This document shows, piece after piece, positions 21,521 to 33,140 of a DNA stretch of 64,000 nt (positions are counted from its first letter, which is position 1; each line of letters begins with the position of its first letter). The notes under the pieces are model-generated. The model searched no databases. It had not been told where the DNA came from and saw nothing but the letters and a program-made list of their open reading frames with translations. The position numbers were made by a program, and so were the translations under genes. This DNA comes from Capronia americana (lineage: Eukaryota > Ascomycota > Eurotiomycetes > Chaetothyriales > Herpotrichiellaceae). The stretch is taken from positions 806,001 through 870,000 of the forward strand of contig JADWQD010000013.1 of NCBI GenBank assembly GCA_016110215.1. The letters are read 5' to 3'.

Positions 21521-23419
21521 CTACGTCCGTTGCTGCTGCTGTTGAGTGGCATTAGCAAGCTGGTGTTTCAGTGAGTTGATCTCCTCCTGCATGTTATTGA
21601 TTCTCTGCTCCAGGTTGGTCACGTATGCCCAGATCCTGTCGGAGTGGGCGAACATGGGATTTGACGTTTCACCACTTCCGTGGCCAGAGTGACCGTGGCT
21701 CGACAGACTGTTACTGTGGGAAGATAGAGGCCCACTACCACTCATGTGAGTAGGGGGCCCACTGGGCTGTGTAGGAGGATGAGCTGGGCCACCTTGACTG
21801 GGCAAGGTATACCTGGCATCTGGTGGGTTCAACGCATGTGGCGCAAGGGGAGGAGGCAGTTGCGGTGCACTGGGAGGCACATTCAGGGACGATCCGGAAC
21901 CAGTACTCCGAGGATGTGGCTGTGGATAGAATGTCGTACTTGGTGACCGATTGCGCCCATCGCCGGCAATGGCACCCGCTCTCTGCGTCTGACCAGGTGA
22001 CAGTGGTTTCGGACTCTCAGTCATTGGGTTTTGAGCAAAGACCGAGCCTGCAGCCGAGGGTCGCGAACTGGAGGAGGAACCAGTGATCTGTGCGAAGGGT
22101 ACAACTGCCGCCACCGGAGCATTGCTTGGCCCCGCGCTTGATTGACTGTATCCAGGTCGGGGTGCGAAATAGCTCCCGGCTATACCGCCTGGAGGACGCC
22201 CTTGTATCGGAGGATAGGTGCTTGGAATCCGGGACGCGTGCTCAGATTCGTCCACACTGTCGTCTCCTGATGGTGCCTGACGGCGGATGGAAGGTGTAGG
22301 CCGCCTCTCATTGCCTTCTTCATCGTCCATGTTGGGCGGCTCGTCATACATGATACCCTCCATAGACTCATCCGCGTCGCCTTCCTCGTCCCCACCAAAA
22401 CTACCCATGCTCGACCTCCGCCCAGCACATCCACCGGGTCCTTTATTGTGACGAGCCAAGGCATCGCCGCGGGCAAACTTGCGACCGCATTTCGGGCAGA
22501 TGTGAGGTCGCTCACCGGTGTGGAGCTTGGTGTGCCGCTTGAGATCATGTAACCGGCGGAATCGTGATGAGCAGGTCGAGCAGACGTAGGGTTTTTCTTG
22601 GCTATGCGTTAACAGATGGCTCTTCAGATTGTGATGACGGGTGAACTCGGTGGCGCAATAGGGGCATCTGTGCTTTTTGCTGGAGGGAGATTTTGTACCT
22701 TGTCGTGTGCCGGAATGAGGCAAGCTCATCCCTCGTCTGCCGCCCTCGGGATGCGTTGGTTGCAAGAACGGAGTCGGATATGACAACGCTCCTGTTTTTC
22801 CAACATCAGTTGGTGAGGTAGAGCCTGCCCCGGCGGCATTCACGACCTGACGGACCGTTTCCTCAATGGGAAGTGGACTGCCTACAGTGGTGGTCATCCC
22901 TGAAACTGCCGCCACGCCTTCGAGAGAACCCACGGTCCCTATACTGGAGACGCTGGTGGGACTGGTCAATGCGTGATTTTCGCCGGTTCCGGACAATTCG
23001 GCAGCGCTTGCAGACGGCTGCTGGACGTTCTCCGCAACCACGGCCAGTGGCTCACTGACAGTAGTCGCAGGGTCGAAGGGAGCATCTGAATGTAGCTCAG
23101 CTTTGCTCGTAGCATTTTGATTTGCGCCCATCAGGGCACTCAGGGCTTGCTGGGTAGGATTAGGACTCGTCCCAGTCGATGGCGGAGGTGTCGATCGAAA
23201 TGACTTCTGTTGTCCTTCAGCGAGGGCAGCAGCCGCAGTGATGAGAGGGCTCTCTAGCCTTGGCCTCTTTCCAGGCCGGGAAGACTCCTCAAAGTCGTCC
23301 CGGAAGCTGGCCCTGGCTTTGGATGTATCTTTTACTGAGACTGGTGGTTTAACGAATGTGGGGGAGGCTGGAGTAGAATCCCCTGGGGATATCTGAGGAT
23401 CGGGACTGAACTCAGCCAT
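21521..23419 (-). CDS. C2H2 zinc-finger transcription factor, three tandem fingers
   Basis: A single coding exon of 632 residues starts MAEFSPDPQISPGD. Three adjacent C2H2 fingers occupy about residues 247-330: HRCPYCATEFTRHHNLKSHLLTH, YVCSTCSSRFRRLHDLKRHTKLH and HICPKCGRKFARGDALARHNKG, joined by SQEKP and TGERP linkers. The third finger ends in a degenerate HNKGPGGC rather than a second His. Flanks are Ser/Pro/Gly-rich and an acidic block DEEGDADESMEGIMYDEPPNMDDEEGNE follows the fingers, suggesting an activation region. The final 40 residues (DRIWAYVTNLEQRINNMQEEINSLKHQLANA) form a likely coiled coil ending in polyglutamine, consistent with dimerisation. Closely similar fingers occur in uncharacterised fungal factors; I do not assign an ortholog. 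Only its nuclear DNA-binding role can be inferred. Confidence 0.88.
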   Translation of the reverse strand: MAEFSPDPQISPGDSTPASPTFVKPPVSVKDTSKARASFRDDFEESSRPGKRPRLESPLITAAAALAEGQQKSFRSTPPPSTGTSPNPTQQALSALMGANQNATSKAELHSDAPFDPATTVSEPLAVVAENVQQPSASAAELSGTGENHALTSPTSVSSIGTVGSLEGVAAVSGMTTTVGSPLPIEETVRQVVNAAGAGSTSPTDVGKTGALSYPTPFLQPTHPEGGRRGMSLPHSGTRQGTKSPSSKKHRCPYCATEFTRHHNLKSHLLTHSQEKPYVCSTCSSRFRRLHDLKRHTKLHTGERPHICPKCGRKFARGDALARHNKGPGGCAGRRSSMGSFGGDEEGDADESMEGIMYDEPPNMDDEEGNERRPTPSIRRQAPSGDDSVDESEHASRIPSTYPPIQGRPPGGIAGSYFAPRPGYSQSSAGPSNAPVAAVVPFAQITGSSSSSRPSAAGSVFAQNPMTESPKPLSPGQTQRAGAIAGDGRNRSPSTTFYPQPHPRSTGSGSSLNVPPSAPQLPPPLAPHALNPPDARYTLPSQGGPAHPPTQPSGPPTHMSGSGPLSSHSNSLSSHGHSGHGSGETSNPMFAHSDRIWAYVTNLEQRINNMQEEINSLKHQLANATQQQQQRT

Positions 23420-23446
23420 CAACAATATCTGATGTGGTTTGGATCA

Positions 23447-23599
23447 CTGTAACCTACGTGAGGAGTCAGTGGGAGGTCCACAACCGCGGGTGCCGCATCT
23501 CCTTGCGTAGAAAGGGTGGGCGCAGACAGGAAAATGCCACGACAGTGGTGTGGGTAAAGGGCTTTGCGACATCGTCAGGTAGGGTGGAGGGAGGCATAC
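23447..23599 (-). other. Probable 5'UTR intron of the C2H2 gene
   Basis: On the minus strand CTACAG|GTATGC at 23599 forms a good donor, with an ACTGACTC branch-like site and acceptors CGTAG (to 23454) or TTACAG (to 23447) about 30-35 nt before the ATG. Inferred from consensus only. Confidence 0.45.
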
Positions 23600-26500
23600 C
23601 TGTAGCAGTAGCATGGGTTGAGTAGTGTTGGGGGCCCCAAGCTGAAAAGTAGTGGGCTGAATACGAAGGGCTTCCCCTTCAGCCTCACCACAAGGCAAAA
23701 CGGTTTGTTTTGAAGGCGGACAGCTGGCCACAGTGCCTGCTGGGATCGCTCCTCTCCTATCTCTTATTTCATTGGCACACGGCGATGCGCAGCATGTTAT
23801 GCAGGAACGAGCGTCTGCGCAGCAGGATTTTTAAAGCGGTCGCGGTGACCTTGAGTCGCAGGACGGTCACTAAGCCGAGGCTGAAGCTTTTGAACTGACG
23901 CACTCCCTATGCGACGAGCCGAACGAGTGCTCCGGGACTGTTTAATGAGCGGAAGTCGTGGCGCGGGAGTGGCCGAATATGCGCAAGGGCAAAAGAAAAG
24001 TAGCAGATCGATTCTGAGGATGTCGAAGGCCGTTGAGGATGCGCGCCGAGCAGATGCGACAGGTCCGTGCTCGAGATCCGCGCCGCAAAGAGGATGAAAT
24101 CTGGGTTGAAGATCCTGAGGTCGTGTACGTCAAGGACGAAGGAAGGTATTGAAGCGCTGAGGCGGGCGGGACGAAACGATGGTAGAGGCGATGCGAGAGT
24201 TGTAAATGGTGGCGGGTGCGATCTCAACGCAGGATAGCCGAGTTGAAATGACAGGGAATTCTCGACCGTGTTGCGTGGCTGATCTGAGTCGAATGGCGAG
24301 CAGCAACACTCTCGGACGGGCGAGATCGTGCGTAGAAAGTCGATCCAAGACTGGCAGCGCCGCAAAATCAACAGGATGAGAATTACTGACTACTTGGGTA
24401 GCAATGATATTGGCAGTTGAGCGGGAGAGAGAAAATGATGGAGACGGGGCCTCGATGTGCTGAACCGAGTGACGAGGTATTTCGAACTGAGTGGAGAAAG
24501 TGGCTCACAGTGTTTGGTCTGTGCTAGGCCACTAACAGAGCACGTAGTCGCTAACGTTCTCGAGATGGTTTGGGGTCGTCGCTGGTTCGATGATGGAGAG
24601 GGGAGGAGGAAGGGTGAAAGAGGAAATGAGGCGCCGACGGTCGAATCGTGATACGCACTGATTGCACTGGATAAAAGATCCAGGAGAAGAACTTAGGGTT
24701 AGTTGTGCCTGTCTGCAGGCCGACGATCTCAGCAATGGAGGCACAGCGGTGGCGCTCGAACGGGGCTAAAACCCTTGGGACAGCTAAATACTGGATGGGA
24801 AGCTAACCGCTCAACCACAGCAAGGTGGTTCAGCAAATGGGTTAACGGTAGGATCTTCAATTGAGTTTGACGTTCGATGTGGCACGCGAAAAGATCAACA
24901 GTTCCTTCGATCAGCAGTGAGCGGCGGCTGATGATTCGTGTAAAGGTTGCCCGATGGATATGACGAGACCCATGCAAAGTGGCAGTGCTTCACCAAACTC
25001 ACCGTGGCCGTTGCCGCTTGCCAGGAACCGGCGCACTGCTGCACTGTGCGGCGGCTTGACTGTCTAGTTAAAAGGTCGCTTGCACCTAACGTGTACTTGT
25101 TCAACTTGCGTTTCCGTGTCCCTGCCTTCCTTCACTCTCACCTCACCCGTCATTCACCTTTTTGTCCTGGGCTCCCAAAAAAACATTCAGATTGAGACAA
25201 ATCCAGGATGACGCCATGGGTGGTTGGTGAAAGAGCACCTTTGGCGCTGGGCGCTCTTCCGCCAACCAACGTCAGTCTTTTGTCTTTCAGCTCCCCCTCA
25301 GCGCCCGTTCACCAGAACAGCGTCACGCACAGTCTTGAACCCTGTTGCCTTAGACTCCCTGCTCCGTAACTTCAGAACGAACCTTTCCATGTTCAATCTC
25401 ATACTCTTGCCTGAATCGTCAAGCGCCGTCCTCTTTTGGTCACGCCAGGTGTTCAACTTGACGAGTCTCCATTCTTCAGGTTCAGTGGCGTGCACTTATC
25501 CATAACGAGCCTCCCCACGTCTCACTAACTACTGAAACAAACCGGAAGGAGCCAGCACTCCAGGTACCAACAAGTGGCTGAGAAGTGATCAATTGCTGCA
25601 AATGTGGCTGAAAGTCTCACAAATTTCCCGACCGCACCACTCTTGGAGTGATCTGCATTGCCATTCGTATGGTCGATGCGAGTACCTCGAACTCCTACCA
25701 GTACTGCAGGTTTCTGGGAAACTATTTCGTCCGAAGTACCTCGTACTGAGTTCGTATGTCTCCTCATGACAGATGAGTGAAAGAGAAGCCGCTCTGATTC
25801 GATGACATCCTCCAGACATAAGTAGTAGTGAACGAGATCCAACTCTACCACCCTATACTCTTGAGGGGCAGGGAGTAGACCGTTTCATCACATCTTCGAC
25901 CCAAAGTGTGCAAACAGCGGGGCATCTTGTCGTCCGGATACGAGTTCTCATTCAGTCGTTGTCCTTAGCTTCCCAGACACGAATCGCTGACTACTGTGCC
26001 TCGATACACCGTGCCATTCCTTGAGAGCTACGTAACGTTCGCTCGTGGGGCTCAAAGAAGGTTTGCGACAGAACCTAACTACGAGTAGTGCCGAACACAA
26101 CCACCCCCAGCCACCCACTATTGTGCCTCCTTGTCCAGTGGCTGGTTGACCTCGTCAAAGCCCATGCTCTCCCAGGAAACTGCCGGTTTCAACTGAATCC
26201 CGAATTCGCCGACCAGAATCCCAAACAGGATCTCGGTATCCTTAGCCAGGTTGACCAGGGGGGCTTGAAGGATTACTCACTGCAGGGTGTGAGCGGCACC
26301 AGTCACGAGCCACCCCAAGGTGGGAGGGGCTGGTAGGTGGCGTCACCACGGGCTCAGAACGACCAAGCCGAAAATTACGTGAGGCGCAGTACATTCCGGT
26401 CAATACAGAGAGGCTTGCTCCGTACGAAAGATGCTTACCACAGTATGGATTGTAATATGCCACCATGCGGCGGATCCCGAGCTTTGTACTTCGTGCGGAG

Positions 26501-27084
26501 TACTGACCGATAATCATAAGGGATGGCATGCCTCTGGAGAGTTGACCTCAGATTGTGCAGTATGCTGAGGCTGTGAGTACTCGTACCTCGTACTCCGGAT
26601 GCAAAACACGGTTGAATCCTTGTTGCAACAGGATGCAACAGGGATAGACCCTCCAGACGACTGCAAAGGCGAGATCTGAGATGCGCTGATCTCACTGGCT
26701 TTCGGGTTGCCTTGCAAAAAGCAAGGATGCTTGTACGACTTTGCGGCAGCCGTTGGTTCGAGGAGAAAAGTGCAGTCTGACAGACGCCCTTGAAATCTGA
26801 GCCACCCATAGGCGTGGCTGGCAGCCGTAGCGAAGTCACTTCCGATGAGCAGGGCACCTGAATGATGTCAAGGAGCCAACTCAATCTGCTATACGAGGTA
26901 ATGTACATTGACAGTTCGGTCTGAAGTACTCGGTACGTACTTGCACGGTTACTTATTGTCCTTGGAACAATGTCTGCCTATTTCAGGCACTCCATGTTTC
27001 CTGTCAGACTGCTGCGACTACGAGAACTGGTTGCAGCCGGTGCGCCGGCTACCATTTGAAACAGGCACGCGTACGACTTCCTCC
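23600..27084. other. Gene-poor region of about 3.5 kb
   Basis: The part near the C2H2 gene is probably its 5' leader and promoter. The rest holds only short frames without conserved motifs on either strand. Several GTAC/GAGTAC-rich short palindromic motifs occur (25671-25750, 26491-26600, 26926-26942). No transposase, reverse transcriptase or terminal repeats were recognised. Confidence 0.5.
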
Positions 27085-29592
27085 TCAGTCCGTTGTTACT
27101 AATGGCGTGACCCTATCTCCCGCTTTTACGCTGGCGCGTTGTGAACATGGAGAATCACGTGTTCGTTGCAGGTCATCGGCGGACCTCAAGCACATGTGCA
27201 TACCAAACCAGACTCGGCCTTCCCTTCGTCTCGTTTTGGCCAGCGTCGTGAAAGGTTCTTGTCTTCGCTGCGCACTCTTCTGGTCCACGCAGACCATCTG
27301 GCATCGCTGGCATGGCCCCAGGACTTCAAAGACATTTTCCGGATGTTCTCCTATTTGGAGACCCGCCCAGTCATCTTCGACATAGGGGCTTTCCGTCTGT
27401 CCTCCCTGCAGCTCTTGAGCGATGATAATATTGCCGCGAAAGGAGTCGGCAGTGACTGCTTTGCCAATACCACTACCGGATTGTTTGATTTGCTCGTTGA
27501 GGTGATTGACGCTGGAGCGGGAAACAAGCAGAATCGGGCTTTCGTTCGACAGGGCAATGGACTTGCCTATCTCACTGGCTTGTTTCCCGCCGTGTTGACC
27601 AGGCACGCGGACCTTCGCTCGCCTCACTGTCCCTCCACTCGGGAACCTCGCAAGCGTACATGGAACTCCCAGTGCTTCGGTGAAGAAACCACTTACATCG
27701 GCCGACGTATAGACTTCCACATCGACATCCTCGCCGCACACATTTGCTGGTTTGCTGATCGATGCCTCAAAGGGCTTGACGAGTCCCGTACGCGTCGGCG
27801 CCGAGTCAAGGCTGATTTCGAGCTTCCTCCGGTCACCTGTATCAGGACGCGTAAAAAAGACTTTCAGGAGGCGTCTTTGCAGATCGACCTCTGGATGGAT
27901 AAGCGCCATGCGAGGGAAACGCTTCTGACTCAGCGCAACATCCGTCCCTTCATGGACGAGACACCACTCTCGGTCCCATGCGAGTCCCTTGCCGCCTACT
28001 TCCCAGGCCACGTCAGAGGGGATCCTGTACGCTGCGCAACTTTTAATGGGGAAGACCGAGAGACTCTCAACCACGAAGCTTTCCAAGGTCAGATGATCGT
28101 AGGATTGCACTATTGCCGGCTGTAGTGTCTGCGGCGGTCCGTTGGAGTCGACATAGAATTCCTTGATAAAGTCAAGGAACGCGGTCACATCATTCATGCT
28201 GCTCATCGCCCCGAAACTCAACCGGATGGCACCTGTGGGTTTGCCGTTGATAATATCGATTTCACCTCCACACCGTTGTCCGGCGTCGTAATTTTGTCTC
28301 AGCTCCTCGCTCGAAAGGCCGAGGTGAGATCCAATCCCGCCGGGATTGCACAACCCGCCTGCCCTAAACTGAATACTCTTCACTATACCCAGTTTCTCGA
28401 CTTCCGAGATAGAGATGTATTTGCCTCGACTGTCTTTGAGATTGAAAGCGATGACAGGCCCTTGCGACGAATTTTCAGCGGCGGGTTCGGTATAGATCGT
28501 GCAAACCTGGCTCCCATTGGCATGTCTCAGCTCGCGCAACTGCTCTCTCATCATTGATGCCAAGTGATTGGCATGCCGGGAGATATTCTCCATACTTCCA
28601 TATATCCTCCTATGGACATCCAGCGCAGCCTGTAAGGCAATAATACTGTGAAACGCCACTGTCCCATCTTCAAGGGCGCCGTGCAGCGATGATTTCTTCG
28701 CATGCCAAGTAGCTTTGCCAAATATTGCAACGGAATCAACCGTTCCTCCACCGAAGTACTGCCGCCGTCGGAGAACATTCCCGGATGATTTTCGGACGAT
28801 CAAGGCACCGAGATCGGGGAAACCGAAGACCTTGTAGAAGCTCAGGGCGGTGAAGTCGGGACATGTCGAGGGGTCAGAGAAGTCGAGTGGGGATGTTGAG
28901 ACGAGCGCTGCGGCGTCGAGAAGGCTGTATACAGCATGTCCTGAAGTTTCTCGGAGACACCTTATTCTTTGAGTCCAGTTCAACGGCAGGCGACGACCAG
29001 TCATGTTCGACTGCGCGGGGAATGCGAACAAGGATGGGCTTCCGTTGTCAGCGGAACTGCTCCCGCCAAGGCCGTCTATCCAGGCTTCAACTTCTCCGTC
29101 ACTATTAAAGCAAGTCGTGCCTCGAGAAGCAAGCTCCCTCACTCCAACGAGACTCGTATGAGCCTCTGCATGGTAGAAGTACCCGAACCCGCCCTCGTTA
29201 TCTCGAAAAGCATCCGCCACGCTCTTGATTGCCGCGGTCGCATTCGCGACAAAAACAACGTCGAACGCATCAGGGTCGGCCTTGAAAAACCGGAGGACCT
29301 GGAGTCGAGCATCGTCAATCCGCCGAGATGAGAGCTGCGAGGACGCCGATGCGGAATGTGGGTTTCCGAATAGGTTAGATGTCAGCTCTTTTGCGTAGTG
29401 CTCAATGAGCGTCTTGGCGTATAGTGTGGTACCGGCATGGTCAAGGTAAGTTGTATCCACCAGCTGTTGATATTCTGCAGCGCGGATATCATCTATATTT
29501 ATGATGTATCCTGTTTCTTCGGCGATGACTGCCATGCATTGCTGTCCCTGGGATAATGGAGAAGCGCCGTCGGTGTCTGTCAGGGTGGCCAT
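27085..29592 (-). CDS. hxB: Molybdenum cofactor sulfurase (HxB type)
   Basis: An uninterrupted frame encodes 835 residues, matching the length of Aspergillus HxB. The N-terminal two thirds form a class V aminotransferase/NifS-like domain: TTYLDHAGTTLYAK near residue 45, ANATAAIKSVADAF, and the PLP-lysine motif SFYKVFGFPDLGAL with Lys254. RAGGLCNPGG contains the cysteine expected to carry persulfide. The C-terminus is a MOSC domain (beta-barrel N-part SVFPIKSCAAYRI; RGNIIIAQ and GPCQRCQMVCVDQKS near the end). The enzyme takes sulfur from L-cysteine and adds the terminal sulfido ligand to Moco, activating xanthine dehydrogenase and aldehyde oxidase type enzymes. The ATG at 29592 is chosen because upstream in-frame sequence has no ATG; the ATG at MAVIAEETG, 18 residues later, is an alternative. 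Confidence 0.95.
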   Translation of the reverse strand: MATLTDTDGASPLSQGQQCMAVIAEETGYIINIDDIRAAEYQQLVDTTYLDHAGTTLYAKTLIEHYAKELTSNLFGNPHSASASSQLSSRRIDDARLQVLRFFKADPDAFDVVFVANATAAIKSVADAFRDNEGGFGYFYHAEAHTSLVGVRELASRGTTCFNSDGEVEAWIDGLGGSSSADNGSPSLFAFPAQSNMTGRRLPLNWTQRIRCLRETSGHAVYSLLDAAALVSTSPLDFSDPSTCPDFTALSFYKVFGFPDLGALIVRKSSGNVLRRRQYFGGGTVDSVAIFGKATWHAKKSSLHGALEDGTVAFHSIIALQAALDVHRRIYGSMENISRHANHLASMMREQLRELRHANGSQVCTIYTEPAAENSSQGPVIAFNLKDSRGKYISISEVEKLGIVKSIQFRAGGLCNPGGIGSHLGLSSEELRQNYDAGQRCGGEIDIINGKPTGAIRLSFGAMSSMNDVTAFLDFIKEFYVDSNGPPQTLQPAIVQSYDHLTLESFVVESLSVFPIKSCAAYRIPSDVAWEVGGKGLAWDREWCLVHEGTDVALSQKRFPRMALIHPEVDLQRRLLKVFFTRPDTGDRRKLEISLDSAPTRTGLVKPFEASISKPANVCGEDVDVEVYTSADVSGFFTEALGVPCTLARFPSGGTVRRAKVRVPGQHGGKQASEIGKSIALSNESPILLVSRSSVNHLNEQIKQSGSGIGKAVTADSFRGNIIIAQELQGGQTESPYVEDDWAGLQIGEHPENVFEVLGPCQRCQMVCVDQKSAQRRQEPFTTLAKTRRREGRVWFGMHMCLRSADDLQRTRDSPCSQRASVKAGDRVTPLVTTD

Positions 29593-31273
29593 CGCTGTCT
29601 TGCCTGCCGATCTCTCAGGGCCGGAACCGAAGGAAATACCACGCCCATTGATCCCTTGAGCGGACAGGATGGTGGTCAATATAGTCAGAGAAACGTCAAG
29701 TACGGGGAGATCTGCTTTCGAATCAGTGTGGACGCGATGTACGAGTACGAACAATGATGAGTAGCTTGGAGTGGGGGATGAGGTGAGGATGGCGAAAAGA
29801 AAGCGTGAGGAAAATAAGAGCCTTCGGCGATCTCCGAATCGCGAATGGGCGAGACGTGATTGGTGCGGGCGTCTCGCCTTATCTCACAACTGCTGTGCTA
29901 TGATATATTTTTGACCTTCGGAATCCTGTGGCAGCAGTGAGATCGATGGTGTGGGCTGGTGCCGACGAGCTCTCCCTTTGTGTCCTGCACATTATGTGGT
30001 GTAAGTGCGGATTTTTCAAGGCCTTACATTTTTCTCGTCTTCCTCATGCTGGTGCGACGTCTCTCCATTTGATCCTTTTGCTTCTGTCATTCGAATACAA
30101 CCAACTTTGAAACGCCCAAGAAAATCTTGTCTTCGGTCCAAGCAACCAACACCAAGACCAGCACGCAGGAGCATCGTGACAACAGCGCTGCCGACTTCTG
30201 CTCGGTGCGCAGCGTTGTCCAGCCAGTGATAATCCTCGCCACAGCATCAAACAGCGCGGGGTGAGAGGCGGATGTCGCGGCGAGTTGGATGAGGTGCCGA
30301 ACTCGCTGTTAAACGCAAGATCTCCTGTTTGGGTAGGATAATGCTGGACCTGGGGGAGTCGTGGCAGATGAGAACCACAACAACCGCATTGGCGAGGCTG
30401 GGCTAGTCCATGCTCTCTTCCGACGAGGCTGAGCTTTACCATATCCGTAGCTTTACTGAACAACTCTGTTCACGTTCAGTCTTTCCCTCTCCGACGACTA
30501 ATCCCCATGTTTCAGAGGTCCTCTCTCAGCCTCACCGGGACTCCGCGAGCTTTTGAACGGCTCTGGTCGAGAGCCAACCTCTCGCGGCTGACTCTCATGA
30601 TCACAATTCACGGCATCGCGAGAACTCCTCCTGCCGACGCTATCCGCTTCCAGCACGGAGCTTAAGCAAGTGTACCTTGGCATGCCTATTATCCTGCTTG
30701 GCTGGGGGCTTTGAGGCTAAATGATCCACTGCTTCCATCGCGCTCGCTGTCTTCAACAGGAAAGTTCTGGCCATCTATCTGCCGAAATGCCACCTGCTTC
30801 CTGGCTGGCTTCAAACCACAAGGCCGTTAGAGGCCTCCGGTCATCATTCGACCGGCAAACATAGCCTATGGTCAAGATACCATCGGCTGACAGTCGACCT
30901 TTTCCCGGAGCTGCTTTACGAGGCTGTCGCTTGTGAGTGTAACCCAAATCATTGGACGTGGTCGACGATCGACACCGGCGCCTCTGACGCCTCCGCAACT
31001 AACCCCGGATTCTTCCTCTCCACCGGGCAAGCTCCACCAAGGACTCCCACCGTGACAAGCAAATTCGTGATTTTTCAAATGCCATGCCGCGGGTGATATG
31101 TCAGTTCTCGACAAGCGAGGACGAATTCGCCTCCACCATGTTGCTGTGGCGGCTGTTCCTCGGACACGCTCTATCAGACAACGCCCATAAGAACCAGCAT
31201 ACCCCCGATCTTTCGCTAACAGAAGTTCTCCGTTTCTGCAGACAGCTACATTGATACTACCAGTTTCGACAAA
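29593..31273. other. Intergenic region, shared upstream of divergent genes
   Basis: About 1.7 kb separates hxB (minus) and the MFS gene (plus). No conserved coding frame, repeat or RNA gene was found in it. Confidence 0.5.
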
Positions 31274-33140
31274 ATGGCGTCCACTACGAAGCTGTTCAAG
31301 AAAGCCACTCATGAGGTCGGAGCCTCCGACCCCATCCTCACTCGGATTGCAGCAGAGGACAAAGTGCCATGGTATCAAAAACCTAACCTACGATACCTCT
31401 ATTTCATGCTCTTTCCAACTTGCATGGGTATCGAGTTGACCTCTGGGTTTGATTCTCAATTGATCAACGCCCTCCAGATTGTACCGTCATGGATCGACTG
31501 TACGTAGTTCGCAAAGGAGAGTTTGACGAACGACCTGCTAATTTGCGTCCCAGACTTCGACAACCCTCAAGGCTCACTCAAAGGCATTATTGCTGCGGCG
31601 TACTCGCTTGGAGCCATTCTGTCGTTGCCCTTCATCCCTATCGTCAACGACAAGCTTGGGAGAAGAGGGTCAATCTTCGGAGGGTCGTGTGTCATGATTG
31701 TCGGAGCTCTCATTCAAGGCTTCGCCCGTAATGGTGCGTATTTACCCAGCAGTTCCAGCTTTCCCCGGAAGGAGCCAGCTGGCTGACCTCAAACCTTGAA
31801 TCCAGTCGGCATGTACATTGCTGCACGAATCATCCTAGGCTTCGGCATCCCGACGTGCATCGTCTCCGGCTCTGCGTTGATCGGCGAACTGGGCTATCCC
31901 AAGGAGCGCCCCGTGCTGACCTCGCTCTTCAACGTCTCCTATTTCATCGGCCAAATCTCCGCCGCGGGCATCACCTTTGGCACGAACAGCATCGCTAGCA
32001 ACTGGGGGTGGCGGATCCCATCCCTCCTTCAAATGGCGCCTTCACTCCTGCAGATCGGCTTCGTTTACTTCATCCCCGAAAGTCCGCGCTGGCTTGTCAC
32101 CAAAGATCGCAGCGAAGAAGCGTACGACGTCCTGGTGAAGTACCACGCCGAAGGCGACCGGGACTCGGAGTTTGTGCGCGCCGAAATGGCCCAGATGCAA
32201 ACCACCATCCGGCTGGAGCTGGAGGCGTCGAAGAAGTCCTGGCTGTCCGTCTTCTCCACGGCGGGCATGCGGCGCCGCGTCTTCCTCTCCTCCTTCCTCG
32301 GCCTCTTCACCCAGTGGTCGGGCAACACCCTGATAAGTTATTATCTGGGCGACCTGCTCGCCATGATCGGCCACACCGACAGCGTCTTCAAGCAGAAGAT
32401 CAACCTGAGCAATTCGTGCTGGTCGCTCGTCTGCGCCTTCGCCGCCGCCATGCTGGTCACGCGCTTCAAGCGCCGCACCATGTACCTCGCGTGCACGTGC
32501 TCGCTGCTCGTCGTCTACATCTGCTGGACCATCTCGATGCAGCAGTCTCTCAAGGCCCTGGCGGAGGATCGCTCCAATACTGCCGCCGGGGCCGCCACCA
32601 TCGCGTTCATCTTCCTGTACGCCCCGTGCTACAACATCGGGTACAACGCCCTGACCTACACGTACCTGGTGGAGCTGTGGCCTTTCGCCGAGCGATCCCG
32701 GGGCATCGCCATCTTCCAGCTCTTCGGCCGCTGCGCCAGCTTCTTCACCACGTTCGTCAACCCCATCGGCCTGAAGAATATCTCGTGGAGGTGGCTGATC
32801 ACGTATTGCTGCTGGCTGGCATTTGAGATCGGCTTTGTGTGGTTCTTCTTCCCCGAGACCGCGGGCCGCACTTTGGAGGAGTTGGCTTTCCGTGAGTTTC
32901 CGCCCCCTTCCCCCTTCTTACGTTACCAATCAACCACCGTTGCTCCTTATGTGGCACATGCTAATGGATTGCCCGGCCCTAGTATTCGAAGACAAGGCCC
33001 TCGCTGACAAGGCCGTCGCCGCTGTGGAGAAAGTCGTGCACCACGAGGACATGGATCCCGTCACGCTCGACCCCAAGAACATCGAGGTCGGACACGCCGA
33101 GATCGTCGAGCAGGTCCCGGACAAGGGAAGCAAAGTGTAA
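31274..33140 (+). CDS. MFS sugar transporter, lactose-permease-like
   Basis: Four exons, 31274-31499, 31554-31733, 31806-32891 and 32983-33140, give 549 residues. Donors GTACGT, GTGCGT and GTGAGT join in phase, and the last intron has a GCTAATG branch site. The product has about 12 TM helices. It shows family signatures: NDKLGRRG in the TM2-3 loop, AARIILGFGIP, the PESPRWLV signature after TM6, and PETAGRTLEEL after TM12. LYAPCYNIGYNALTYTYLVELWPFAERSRG is typical of the fungal lactose permease/hexose group. It is expected in the plasma membrane as a proton symporter or facilitator; the sugar is not predictable here. The short acidic C-terminal tail is cytosolic. Confidence 0.92.

Noticed and set aside
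23907..24371. 154-codon minus-strand frame upstream of the C2H2 gene
   Set aside because: No motif and low-complexity Ser/Pro/Leu content; more likely 5' leader or promoter sequence.
24747..24830. tRNA-like stretch on the minus strand (A-box-like TGGTTGAGCGG and CGTTCGAGC)
   Set aside because: The T-stem does not pair (CCCCG against GCCAC) and no acceptor stem of seven pairs can be formed, so this is not a functional tRNA; perhaps chance or a relic.
27166..28125. 319-codon open frame on the plus strand
   Set aside because: It lies entirely antisense to the well-conserved Moco sulfurase gene; the sequence is low in family character and is explained by codon bias on the other strand.
30872..31378. 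168-codon minus-strand frame overlapping the start of the MFS gene
   Set aside because: Overlaps the first MFS exon antisense and has no motif.
32008..32826. 272-codon alternative frame within the MFS gene
   Set aside because: Arg/His/Pro-rich translation typical of an out-of-frame reading of GC-rich codons; the MFS frame is conserved and spliced in phase.
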